DNA from: Rhizobium leguminosarum
GTDB taxonomy: Bacteria > Pseudomonadota > Alphaproteobacteria > Rhizobiales > Rhizobiaceae
Direction of reading: 5' to 3'
Length of the DNA: 64,000 nt
Assembly (NCBI RefSeq): GCF_004123835.1
Contig: NZ_MZMU01000002.1
Span: 372,001 to 436,000 of the forward strand
Part shown: positions 43,152 to 51,216 of the stretch, one piece after another
How positions within the stretch are numbered: the stretch's first letter is position 1
Layout: each line of letters begins with the position of its first letter
Program-made: the position numbers and the translations under genes
Notes under the pieces: model-generated
The model's input: only the letters and a program-made list of their open reading frames with translations
Told to the model about the DNA's origin: nothing
Databases searched by the model: none

Positions 43152-43862
43152 ATGAATCCCGCAACCCGTGAAAAACTGATGGGTGTCTCCGTGGCGACGC
43201 TCTGCTCGGCCCTGTTCAAGCGCGGCCTGAGAAACCAGACGATCCAGGATGTTCGGCCGGTCCAGCCGAAGGGCCGCAATATGGTCGGACCGGCCTTCAC
43301 GCTGCGCTACATGCCGGCGCGCGAGGACCGCAACGCGATGAACGTCTTTCGCAACCCGAAACATCCGCAACGGCTTGCGATCGAGACTTGCCCGGAAGGC
43401 GCTGTTCTGGTGATGGACAGCCGCAAGGATCCGCGTGCAGCCTCCGCCGGCGACATCCTGATTACCCGCCTGATGATGCGCGGCGGAGCCGGCGTCGTCA
43501 CCGATGGCGGCTTCCGGGACGCCATGACGATCGGCGGCCTCGATATCCCCGCCTATCACCATCGTCCCTCCAGCCCGACGAACCTGACGCTGCACGAGGC
43601 AATCGACATCAATGTGCCGATAGGCTGTGGCGATGTGGCGGTCTTCCCGGGCGACATCATGGTTGGCGACGATGACAGCGTGATCGTCATCCCGGCTGAG
43701 ATCGCCGACGAGATCGCCGATGAAGCGGTGGAGATGACCGCTTACGAGGATTTCGTCACCGAGCGCGTCAAGCAAGGTCATACGATCATTGGCCTCTACC
43801 CGGCCACCGACGAAAGCAATCTGACGCTCTTTGCCGAATGGCGAAAGGCAAACGGCCGCTAA
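43152..43862 (+). CDS. RraA-like/HMG-aldolase-family protein
   Basis: A 236-residue protein of the RraA/4-hydroxy-4-methyl-2-oxoglutarate aldolase family. The conserved GDILITRLMMRGGAGVVTDG and GGFRD carry the Gly-rich metal and substrate site, and PIGCGDVAVFPGDIMVGDDD is the usual second block. In sugar-acid operons such proteins are thought to act as aldolases or decarboxylases on oxo-acids rather than as RNase E regulators. A GGAGAAGG site precedes the ATG. A role in cleaving a C6 or C5 keto-acid intermediate is possible but not shown. Confidence 0.85.
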   Translation: MNPATREKLMGVSVATLCSALFKRGLRNQTIQDVRPVQPKGRNMVGPAFTLRYMPAREDRNAMNVFRNPKHPQRLAIETCPEGAVLVMDSRKDPRAASAGDILITRLMMRGGAGVVTDGGFRDAMTIGGLDIPAYHHRPSSPTNLTLHEAIDINVPIGCGDVAVFPGDIMVGDDDSVIVIPAEIADEIADEAVEMTAYEDFVTERVKQGHTIIGLYPATDESNLTLFAEWRKANGR

Positions 43863-43929
43863 GGTGACCCAACCTTGGACAACACTTCACGCATCAGGAC
43901 GGAGTGAGGCTCCGCCGAGGAGAAGAACA

Positions 43930-45447
43930 ATGAGCTGGACCCCTTCAGGCAGGCATTTCATCGCCGGCGAGTGGATTGCCGGAACGACGACATTTCGGTC
44001 CGAGCCGGCGCATGGGCAGGCACATGACTTTGCGGTCGGCACAACGGAACTGGTCGACCGCGCCTGCCGCGCTGCCGAAGCTGCTTTTGTAGCGTTTTCG
44101 GCAACGACACGCGAGGAGCGCGGCATTTTCCTCGAGGTAATAGCCGAGGAGATCGACAAGCGCGGCGAGGCCGTCACCCTCATAGGAACGCAGGAAACCG
44201 GGCTTCCGGAGGGCCGACTTAACGGCGAACGTGCTCGTACCACCGGCCAACTCAGACTGTTTGCCGACCATATCCGCAAGGGCGCGCATCTTGATGCGCG
44301 TATCGATGCGGCCCAACCCGATCGGCAACCGGCGCCGCGCCCCGAGATCCGTCTGGTGCAACGGCCGATCGGCCCCGTCGCCGTCTTCGGCGCTTCGAAT
44401 TTTCCGCTGGCATTCTCGACGGCCGGCGGCGATACGGCAGCCGCGCTTGCCGCGGGCTGCCCGGTCGTGGTGAAGGGACATTCAGCCCATCCCGGCACAG
44501 GTGAGATCATTGCCGAGGCGATTGCAGCCGCTATCGAGCGCACTGGAATGCCGGCCGGCGTCTTCAGCCTGATCCAGGGCGGCCGCCGTGATGTCGGAAC
44601 GGCTCTGGTGACGCATCCGGCCATCAAAGCCGTTGGCTTTACCGGTTCGCTTGCCGGTGGACGGGCGCTCTTCGACCTTTGCGCCCAGCGCCCTGAGCCG
44701 ATCCCCTTTTTCGGGGAACTCGGCAGCGTTAATCCGATGTTCCTGCTGCCGGCCGCTACCGCTGCCAGGGCGGAGGCAATCGGTTCAGGCTGGGCCGGTT
44801 CAGTGACGCTTGGTGCCGGCCAGTTCTGCACCAAGCCCGGCATCGCCGTCGTCGTCGACGGGCCGGAGGCGGACAAGTTCACCAGTGCCGCCAAGGCAGC
44901 TCTTGAAAAGGTGGCGCCGCAGACGATGCTGACCAAAGGCATCGCCACGGCCTATCACGAAGGTGTCGACAGGATGCGGGCAAGCAATGCTGTCGCGCCG
45001 GTTCTCGCTGCAGAGAATGCCGGCCGCGACGCCGCGCCGAACCTGTTCGAGACCAACGGCTCGGCCTGGCTTGCCGATCACTCGCTCAGCGAAGAGGTGT
45101 TCGGTCCTCTCGGCCTCGTGGTGCGCGTCGGCTCGCCTGAAGAGATGCTCGCCCTTGCCGAAAGCTTTCAGGGACAACTGACCGCGACGATCCATATGGA
45201 CGACGCCGATCTTGGCCTTGCCCGCGACCTGCTGCCGATCCTCGAAAGGAAGGCGGGCAGATTGCTGGTCAATGGCTTCCCAACCGGCGTCGAGGTTGTC
45301 GATTCCATGGTGCATGGCGGACCCTACCCGGCCTCGACCAATTTCGGCGCGACCAGCGTCGGGACCATGTCGATCCGCAGGTTTCTGCGCCCCGTTGCCT
45401 ACCAGAATTTCCCCGCCGACCTGTTGCCCCAAGACCTGCGCAACTGA
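43930..45447 (+). CDS. 2,5-dioxopentanoate (alpha-ketoglutarate semialdehyde) dehydrogenase
   Basis: A 505-residue aldehyde dehydrogenase. Catalytic residues are visible as N in FGASNFPLAF, E263 in FFGELGSVNP and C300 in GAGQFCTKPG. The start SGRHFIAGEWIAG and the RTTGQLRLFADHIRKG stretch resemble the ketoglutarate semialdehyde dehydrogenase subgroup. It would oxidise 2,5-dioxopentanoate to 2-oxoglutarate with NAD(P)+, the last step of the galactarate route. The ATG at 43930 has a GAGGAGAAG site; an earlier in-frame codon at 43831 overlaps the RraA-like gene and lacks one. Confidence 0.9.
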   Translation: MSWTPSGRHFIAGEWIAGTTTFRSEPAHGQAHDFAVGTTELVDRACRAAEAAFVAFSATTREERGIFLEVIAEEIDKRGEAVTLIGTQETGLPEGRLNGERARTTGQLRLFADHIRKGAHLDARIDAAQPDRQPAPRPEIRLVQRPIGPVAVFGASNFPLAFSTAGGDTAAALAAGCPVVVKGHSAHPGTGEIIAEAIAAAIERTGMPAGVFSLIQGGRRDVGTALVTHPAIKAVGFTGSLAGGRALFDLCAQRPEPIPFFGELGSVNPMFLLPAATAARAEAIGSGWAGSVTLGAGQFCTKPGIAVVVDGPEADKFTSAAKAALEKVAPQTMLTKGIATAYHEGVDRMRASNAVAPVLAAENAGRDAAPNLFETNGSAWLADHSLSEEVFGPLGLVVRVGSPEEMLALAESFQGQLTATIHMDDADLGLARDLLPILERKAGRLLVNGFPTGVEVVDSMVHGGPYPASTNFGATSVGTMSIRRFLRPVAYQNFPADLLPQDLRN

Positions 45448-45464
45448 AACCGAGGAGTGCCAAA

Positions 45465-46370
45465 TTGATTGCCCCGACGGAACTTCGCGAGATCATTCGC
45501 AACGGCCTGCTGTCCTTTCCCGTCACCCCTTTCGATGCCGAGGACCGGTTTGCCCCCAGGCCGTTTTCAGCGCATCTGGAATGGCTGTCATCCTACCCCG
45601 TTGCCGGCCTGATCGTTGCCGGCGGCACCGGCGAGCTGTTCTCGCTGACACCGGGTGAGGTGGTTGAGGTGGTAAAAGCCGCCCGCGCCGTGTCCGGCGA
45701 TGCGCCCGTTATTGCCGGATGCGGCTACGGCACGCGCATTGCCTGCGACATGGCGCGCGACATCGAGGCGGCCGGCGGCGACGGCATTCTTCTGCTGCCG
45801 CATTATCTGACCGAGGCGCCGGCAGATGGCATCGCCGCGCGTGTACGGGCCGTTTGCAAGGCCACCAATATGGGCGTCATCGTTTATAATCGTGGCCAGG
45901 CGCGGGTGTCGGCCGAGCAGCTTGCACAGCTTGCCGACGAATGCCCAAATCTGATCGGCTTCAAGGACGGTACCGGCGACATCGATACGGTGCGCCGTGT
46001 CACGATCGCGCTCGGTGACCGGCTTTCCTATATCGGTGGCATGCCGACACATGAACTGTTTGCCCAGGCCTATCGCGGAGCCGGCATGCCGACCTATTCC
46101 TCGGCGGTCTTCAATTTCGTGCCTGAAACGGCATTGAAATTCCACAAGGCATTCCTTGCCGGTGACGACGCGGCCTGTGAGCAGATGCTGCGCGATTTCT
46201 ACTATCCCTTTGCCCGTATTCGCGATCGCAAAGCCGGTTATGCGGTTTCCGCCGTCAAGGCAGGCGTTCGGTTGCGCGGCTTTGAGGCAGGACCAGTGCG
46301 GGCGCCGCTGACGGATCTCACCGACGAGGAAGTCGAGATGATGCGCGAACTGATGGCTTCGGCCAGGTAA
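45465..46370 (+). CDS. kdgD: 5-dehydro-4-deoxyglucarate dehydratase (KdgD)
   Basis: A 301-residue member of the DHDPS/NAL aldolase superfamily. The Schiff-base lysine is K167 in LIGFKDGTGD, the GTGE motif appears as GGTGELFSLTPGE, and the active-site Tyr is in VIVYNRGQARV. The features match KdgD, which dehydrates and decarboxylates 5-keto-4-deoxyglucarate to 2,5-dioxopentanoate. It starts with TTG at 45465, supported by GAGGAG seven bases upstream, and lies 17 bp after the aldehyde dehydrogenase gene. With its neighbours it completes conversion of galactarate to 2-oxoglutarate. Confidence 0.9.
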   Translation: MIAPTELREIIRNGLLSFPVTPFDAEDRFAPRPFSAHLEWLSSYPVAGLIVAGGTGELFSLTPGEVVEVVKAARAVSGDAPVIAGCGYGTRIACDMARDIEAAGGDGILLLPHYLTEAPADGIAARVRAVCKATNMGVIVYNRGQARVSAEQLAQLADECPNLIGFKDGTGDIDTVRRVTIALGDRLSYIGGMPTHELFAQAYRGAGMPTYSSAVFNFVPETALKFHKAFLAGDDAACEQMLRDFYYPFARIRDRKAGYAVSAVKAGVRLRGFEAGPVRAPLTDLTDEEVEMMRELMASAR

Positions 46371-46421
46371 AATGAAGCGTTCCAGACACGGTTGAGAGCT
46401 CCGCTCATCGGAGCGCCAGGG

Positions 46422-46451
46422 TTGAAGGTCGTCGCTAACTAGTATATTAGT
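46422..46451 (+). promoter_or_regulatory. Promoter with shared dyad operator before the binding-protein gene
   Basis: TTGAAG (46422-46427), a 17-bp spacer and TATTAG (46445-46450) make a good promoter. ACTAGTATATTAGT (46438-46451) overlaps the -10 and has perfect ACTA/TAGT arms. Its reverse complement matches 11 of 14 positions of the site at 34760. A third member of the proposed GntR regulon; binding is inferred. Confidence 0.65.
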
Positions 46452-46555
46452 GCACTTGTGCTTTGTAGAACTATGAGGAGCTAGATGCCGGAGCACCGGA
46501 AACGGGACGCAGATTCACTGTGAGGAGCGCCAATGGCGCATGGGAGGAGAACGAA

Positions 46556-48076
46556 ATGAAACTGCATTTGTTAGCTGCCTGCTTTTCAACAACGGTGCTC
46601 GCGCTGAGCGGCTGTACGGCGCACGCTCAGGATGCCAAGAGCAACGTCACTATTGTGCTTGCCGAAACCGTCGATGTCGTCGAACCCTGTATGGCAGCGC
46701 GCCAGGACGTAGGCCGGGTCATTTCTGAAAACGTCAACGAGATGCTGGTGGAATTCGACTACGTCAATGGCGGCCTCAAACCTCGCCTGGCCACGGAATG
46801 GTCGAAGATCGATGACGACACCTGGGAGTTCAAGCTGCGCCCGAATGTCAAATGGCACGACGGCAAGCCGTTCACCGCCAAAGATGTCCAGTTCACCATC
46901 GAGCGCAACAAGAACAAGAAGCTCAGCTGTGAGACCGGCGGCAAATATTTCGGCGGCACCGAGTTCAACTTCGAGACGCCGGATGCCAACACGATCCGGA
47001 TTACGACAAAGCCGGCGCAGCCGATTCTTCCGCTTCTGATGACCGTTATGGCCGTGGAATCGGCCGAGGCGACGCCAGCAGACGAATTCACCCGCAGGCC
47101 GATTGGCACCGGCCCTTATACGTTCGACAAATGGGAAATCGGCCAGTCGATCGTGCTGAAGCGCAATCCGGAATATTGGGGGGAAAAGCCGCAGGTGGAA
47201 CAGGCGACCTATCTGTTCCGCTCCGACAGTGCCGTTGCTGCCGCCATGGTCGATGCCGGCGAAGCCGACATCGTTCCGGCCGTATCCGTACAGGATGCCA
47301 CCAACAAGGAAACCGATTTCGCCTATCCGAATTCGGAGACGACATCGCTGCGCATCGATACGCGCGCAGCACCCCTCAACGACCGGCGCATCCGTGAAGC
47401 GATGAACCTCGCCATCGATCGTCAGGCGATGCTCGGAACGCTGTTCCCCGAACAGGCGAAGATCGCGACACAGCTCGTCGTGCCGACCACGATCGGCTAC
47501 AATGCCGATATCCCCGCCTGGCCCTATGATCCCGAAAAAGCGAAGGGACTGGTCGAAGCGGCGAAAGCGGACGGTGTCCCGGTCGATCGTGAGATCCGCA
47601 TCATCGGTCGCAATGGGCAATATCCCAATGCCACTGAAGCGATGGAAGCGATGATGGCGATGCTTCAGGAAGTCGGCTTGAACGTAAAGCTCGACATGTA
47701 TGACGTCTCCGTGTGGAACGGCTATTTCGTTGCACCCTTTGTCGCCGATTCCGGTCCGACGCTGACCCAGTCGCAGCACGATAATGCGACCGGCGATCCC
47801 GTCTTCACCGCTTTTGTGAAATATGCGACCGACGGCTCCCACTCCATGGTTCGCGATCCCGCTGTCGACGCCCTGATCGCCAAAGCGACCTCTGCCACCG
47901 GCGACGAGCGCACAAAACTCTGGAAGGAGCTTTTCGCCAAGGTTAACACCGAGATCATCGCGGATATCCCGATGTTTCACATGGTCGGTTTCACCCGCGT
48001 TTCGCCGCGTCTCGACTTCAAGCCGACGATCGCGACGAATTCCGAACTGCAGCTGGCGCAGATCCGCTTCAAGTAA
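46556..48076 (+). CDS. Family 5 solute-binding protein of the aldaric-acid importer
   Basis: A 506-residue DppA/OppA-type binding protein. The signal MKLHLLAACFSTTVLALSGC contains a lipobox (LSGC, C20), so it may be a lipoprotein, though AHAQ further on could be a signal-peptidase I site. Typical family 5 segments follow: RPNVKWHDGKPFTAKDVQFT, RRPIGTGPYTFDKW, LNDRRIREAMNLAIDR. It lies about 8 kb from the permease and ATPase genes it presumably serves, but in the same cluster and behind the same operator type. The ATG at 46556 has a GGGAGGAG site. The ligand is probably an aldaric acid or conjugate. Confidence 0.9.
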   Translation: MKLHLLAACFSTTVLALSGCTAHAQDAKSNVTIVLAETVDVVEPCMAARQDVGRVISENVNEMLVEFDYVNGGLKPRLATEWSKIDDDTWEFKLRPNVKWHDGKPFTAKDVQFTIERNKNKKLSCETGGKYFGGTEFNFETPDANTIRITTKPAQPILPLLMTVMAVESAEATPADEFTRRPIGTGPYTFDKWEIGQSIVLKRNPEYWGEKPQVEQATYLFRSDSAVAAAMVDAGEADIVPAVSVQDATNKETDFAYPNSETTSLRIDTRAAPLNDRRIREAMNLAIDRQAMLGTLFPEQAKIATQLVVPTTIGYNADIPAWPYDPEKAKGLVEAAKADGVPVDREIRIIGRNGQYPNATEAMEAMMAMLQEVGLNVKLDMYDVSVWNGYFVAPFVADSGPTLTQSQHDNATGDPVFTAFVKYATDGSHSMVRDPAVDALIAKATSATGDERTKLWKELFAKVNTEIIADIPMFHMVGFTRVSPRLDFKPTIATNSELQLAQIRFK

Positions 48077-48095
48077 GCTGGTCTGTCGAACTTAG

Positions 48096-48128
48096 GCACG
48101 GGCGGCCGCCAACGGCGGCCCGTGCTTT
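48096..48128 (+). terminator. Hairpin after the family 5 binding-protein gene (possible attenuator)
   Basis: GCACGGGCGGCCGCC (48096-48110) pairs with GGCGGCCCGTGC (48114-48125) with a three-base bulge and an AAC loop, followed by only TTT. The stem is very stable but the T-run is short, so it may terminate partly and let some transcripts continue into the dehydrogenase gene. Confidence 0.5.
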
Positions 48129-48146
48129 CCATGACATGACGGATAG

Positions 48147-49208
48147 ATGCCTATGCCTCTGATTGATCGCGTTGCCCTAACTCAATTCGCCGAGCAGATA
48201 TTGACCCGCGCCGGCATGGAGCCCGACAAGGCGGAAACTACTGCCGCCGTGCTGGTGGAGGGCGACATGATCGGCCACGAAACCCATGGCGTCAGCCTTT
48301 TGAACTGGTATGTCGAGGCGTTGGAAGACGGCTCTCTGGCGAAGTCGGGTAGCTATGAGGTCGTCAATGACCGCGGCGCAGCCTTTGTTTGGGACGGCAA
48401 ATCCTTGCCCGGTGCATGGCTGCTGACCAAGGCGATCGAGCAGGCCTGCGAACGCGTAGGCGATCATGGCGTCGTCACCGCCGCGATCCGCAACTGCCAC
48501 CATACCTGCGCGCTTTCGGCCTTCATGCGGCAGGTGACCGAACGGGGTTTGATCGTGCAGCTGTCGGTCTCGCATCCCGCGGCGAGCCGTGTCGCGCCCT
48601 ATGGCGGCACGAAGCCGCTCCTGACGCCCAACCCGATGGCCGCCGGCTTCCCGACGTCTAAGGATCCGATCCTGATCGATGTCTCGGCCTCGATCACCAC
48701 CACGACCATGACGCAAAACCTGGCGAAGGCCGGCAAGAAATTTCCTGAGGCCTGGGCTCTCACCGCCGCAGGCGAGCCGACCGATGATCCACGCGAAGTG
48801 ACCGAACGGGGCGGGACAATGATGCCTCTTGGCGGCCAGCTGAAGGGGCACAAGGGTTTTGGGCTCGGGCTGATCGTCGAATTGCTGGGGCAGGGGCTTT
48901 CCGGCAAGGGACGGGCCAACACCTCGTCCGGTGTGTTTTCGCAAAGCGCTTTTCTTCAGGTCATCGATCCCGCCTTTTTTGCCGGGCTGGATGCCTTTAC
49001 GGCGCAGTCTGACTTTCTCGCGTCCGCATGCCGCAGCAATCCTCCGGCGCCCTGGAACAATGGCCCCGTTCGCATGCCGGGCGACAGCGCCGCACGAAAG
49101 CGCCGCTCGGCGTTGGAAGAGGGCGTGCCGGTCGGTGATGCAGCTTGGCAGAAGCTTTGCAAGCATGCCGAGATCCTGGGATTGCCTATTCCCGACGTCG
49201 CCGCGTGA
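48147..49208 (+). CDS. Malate/L-lactate dehydrogenase-family oxidoreductase (Ldh2 type)
   Basis: A 353-residue NAD(P)H-dependent oxidoreductase of the Ldh2/MDH2 family, which includes ureidoglycolate, 2,3-diketo-L-gulonate and piperideine-carboxylate reductases. Signatures are VEGDMIGHETHGVSLL, RNCHHTCALSAFMRQ, VAPYGGTKPLLTPNPMA and GHKGFGLGLIVELL. Its place at the end of the cluster suggests a role in reducing or oxidising a keto-acid, with substrate unknown. Two in-frame ATGs (48147, 48153) are possible. It is probably co-transcribed with the binding-protein gene across the hairpin. Confidence 0.88.
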   Translation: MPMPLIDRVALTQFAEQILTRAGMEPDKAETTAAVLVEGDMIGHETHGVSLLNWYVEALEDGSLAKSGSYEVVNDRGAAFVWDGKSLPGAWLLTKAIEQACERVGDHGVVTAAIRNCHHTCALSAFMRQVTERGLIVQLSVSHPAASRVAPYGGTKPLLTPNPMAAGFPTSKDPILIDVSASITTTTMTQNLAKAGKKFPEAWALTAAGEPTDDPREVTERGGTMMPLGGQLKGHKGFGLGLIVELLGQGLSGKGRANTSSGVFSQSAFLQVIDPAFFAGLDAFTAQSDFLASACRSNPPAPWNNGPVRMPGDSAARKRRSALEEGVPVGDAAWQKLCKHAEILGLPIPDVAA

Positions 49209-49271
49209 GGAACACATGTCTGCTTCGAAACTTTTTTATCGGTCGCCGCAATGCCCGGTGTCGGTTGCAAA

Positions 49272-51038
49272 TCAGATCGGCCAGACCAATAGCAGGATCG
49301 GCACACTGACGACCACCACAATGAGCGAGAGCGGCAGACCCAATCGGGCGTAGTCACCAAATCGATATCCGCCCGGTCCCATCACGAGCGTGTTGCACTG
49401 GTGTCCGATGGGCGTGAGGAAGTCACAGCCGGCTCCAATTGCCACCGCCATCAGAAAAGCATCGGGTCTAAAGCCCAGCTTCTCGGCAAAGGTCGCGGCG
49501 ATCGGGGCCATGACCAGAACCGTCGCTGCGTTGTTCAAAAACGGGGTTACGGCCATGGCCGCAACCAAGATGAGAGCCAAAGCACCGAAGGGCGGGAGCA
49601 TTTCGGCGGTTCGCGAGAGGAGGTCCGCGATGATGTCGGTGGTTCCTGTGGTCCTGAGCGAGTCGCTGATCGGAATGAGAGCGGCCAGCATAATCAGAAT
49701 GGGCGCATCGAGATGCTGATAAATTTCCCGCAAAGGAACGGATCCGGTGACCACCATCAGAAAAGCGGCGGCGAAAAACGCTGTCGCGACGGGAATGCCC
49801 CCGAAGGCTGTCGCCCCCATCGTTGCCATCAGGATAATGACGGGGATCATGCCATTGCGGGCGTTGCCGAGCTTCATATCTCGTTCGACCAGCGGCAAAC
49901 ATCCCCATTCGCGTAGAAGATCCGGTAGTTTCTGCAAGTCGCCCTGCAAGACCACGACGTCGCCATTGCGGATCTTGATCTCGCCCAGGCGCTCGGTGAA
50001 GCGCCTGTCGCGGCGGCTGACGGCAAGAAGGTTGAGCCCGGTATTGTGGAAGAGAGAAACGTCTTTTGCGCTGACGCCGATCAATCGGGAATGTTCGCCA
50101 ACGATAGCTTCAACAGAACTGATGTCTTGGCGTGTCTCGGGCTGGTGTTTACGGTCGGACAGTTGAAGCTTGGCTTCACTGACGATCTTGTCGAGGGCGC
50201 TCTGCTCCCCCTCGATAATAAGAAGGTCGCCATCCTTGAGCACCGTGTCGGGAAGGGGCGTTCGTCTTTGGCCATTGCCACCGATAATCGCAGTCACCAT
50301 CGCATCGCCGCCCGCTGGCTTCTGCAGCCAGCTGACGGACCGCCCGATCGCCCCTGATGGCGTGGTGACCTTGGCCTCGGTCGTGTAGTTTTTGATCGCC
50401 ACCGCCTCATCCATCGACGTTTCGACCCGTGATCTTTCAGGAAGCAGCTTGTAGAACAGCGCCAGAAAGACAACGCCGGCGACCGAGAGCGCCAGGCCGA
50501 CAGGCGTATAGTCGAACATCATGAACGGCTGCCCGGTGATCTCCTCGCGCACCCGGGAAACGATGATGTTTGGCGATGTGCCGATCTGCGTCATAAGCCC
50601 TCCGAGCAGAGAGGCGAAAGACATCGGCATCAGGAACATCGACGGTGATACGCGTGATTTCCGGGCCATTTGCACAGCGACCGGGATCATGATCGCCAGC
50701 GCACCAATGTTTTTGATGAAAGCCGACAGGGCTGCGACAATGGCAACCAGAATGATCAGCTGCATCCGTGGCCCGCGTCGTTCGGGAGAAAATCGGCGCA
50801 AGGCGACATCCATGATCCCCGATCTGGATATCGCCGCACTGACGATGAGCGCGCTGCCAACGATGATGACAATGTCATCGGAAAAGCCGGAAAAAGCATT
50901 TTTGGCAGGGACGATGCCGACAATGATTGCAGCGAGAAGGGAGCTCACGGCGACTATATCGTATCGATAACGACCCCACAGGAAGGCGCCCATCATCAGC
51001 GCGATGATGAGAAGAGAAAGCCATTGATCAGCGCGCAT
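49272..51038 (-). CDS. SLC13/DASS-type anion transporter with TrkA-C domains
   Basis: A 588-residue membrane protein. N- and C-terminal halves hold about ten to twelve hydrophobic helices with the paired signature loops LLGGLMTQIGTSPNII and TPIGHQCNTLVM. The middle, about residues 200-400, is soluble and carries two TrkA-C/RCK_C-like domains. Such proteins move sulfate, di- or tricarboxylates; the substrate is not identifiable. It is convergent with the aldaric-acid cluster and has its own promoter, so a link to aldaric acids is only possible. Confidence 0.85.
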   Translation of the reverse strand: MRADQWLSLLIIALMMGAFLWGRYRYDIVAVSSLLAAIIVGIVPAKNAFSGFSDDIVIIVGSALIVSAAISRSGIMDVALRRFSPERRGPRMQLIILVAIVAALSAFIKNIGALAIMIPVAVQMARKSRVSPSMFLMPMSFASLLGGLMTQIGTSPNIIVSRVREEITGQPFMMFDYTPVGLALSVAGVVFLALFYKLLPERSRVETSMDEAVAIKNYTTEAKVTTPSGAIGRSVSWLQKPAGGDAMVTAIIGGNGQRRTPLPDTVLKDGDLLIIEGEQSALDKIVSEAKLQLSDRKHQPETRQDISSVEAIVGEHSRLIGVSAKDVSLFHNTGLNLLAVSRRDRRFTERLGEIKIRNGDVVVLQGDLQKLPDLLREWGCLPLVERDMKLGNARNGMIPVIILMATMGATAFGGIPVATAFFAAAFLMVVTGSVPLREIYQHLDAPILIMLAALIPISDSLRTTGTTDIIADLLSRTAEMLPPFGALALILVAAMAVTPFLNNAATVLVMAPIAATFAEKLGFRPDAFLMAVAIGAGCDFLTPIGHQCNTLVMGPGGYRFGDYARLGLPLSLIVVVVSVPILLLVWPI

Positions 51039-51216
51039 GTTTGCATCCCGGTGGTAGCAATTAACGTTTCAAGCAAGAGAACGATGCGGCGAGGCGGAGA
51101 AAATTTTTCTCGTCTATCCCCAGCCATTTTATCCGCTGAGGGCTGGGGGAACACCCTGATGGAACTTCCAGCCGCCAGACGGCATTTCGCTGTCGGGGTT
51201 GCTTTCGGGAACGGCC

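Noticed and set aside
46586..47980. 464-codon minus-strand frame opposite the family 5 binding-protein gene
   Set aside because: Low-complexity composition (Arg, Gly, His rich) typical of antisense frames; the plus-strand gene has clear family motifs.
48096..48128. Strong Rho-independent terminator after the family 5 binding-protein gene
   Set aside because: The stem is stable but only three Ts follow. I list it as a possible attenuator and not as a full terminator.
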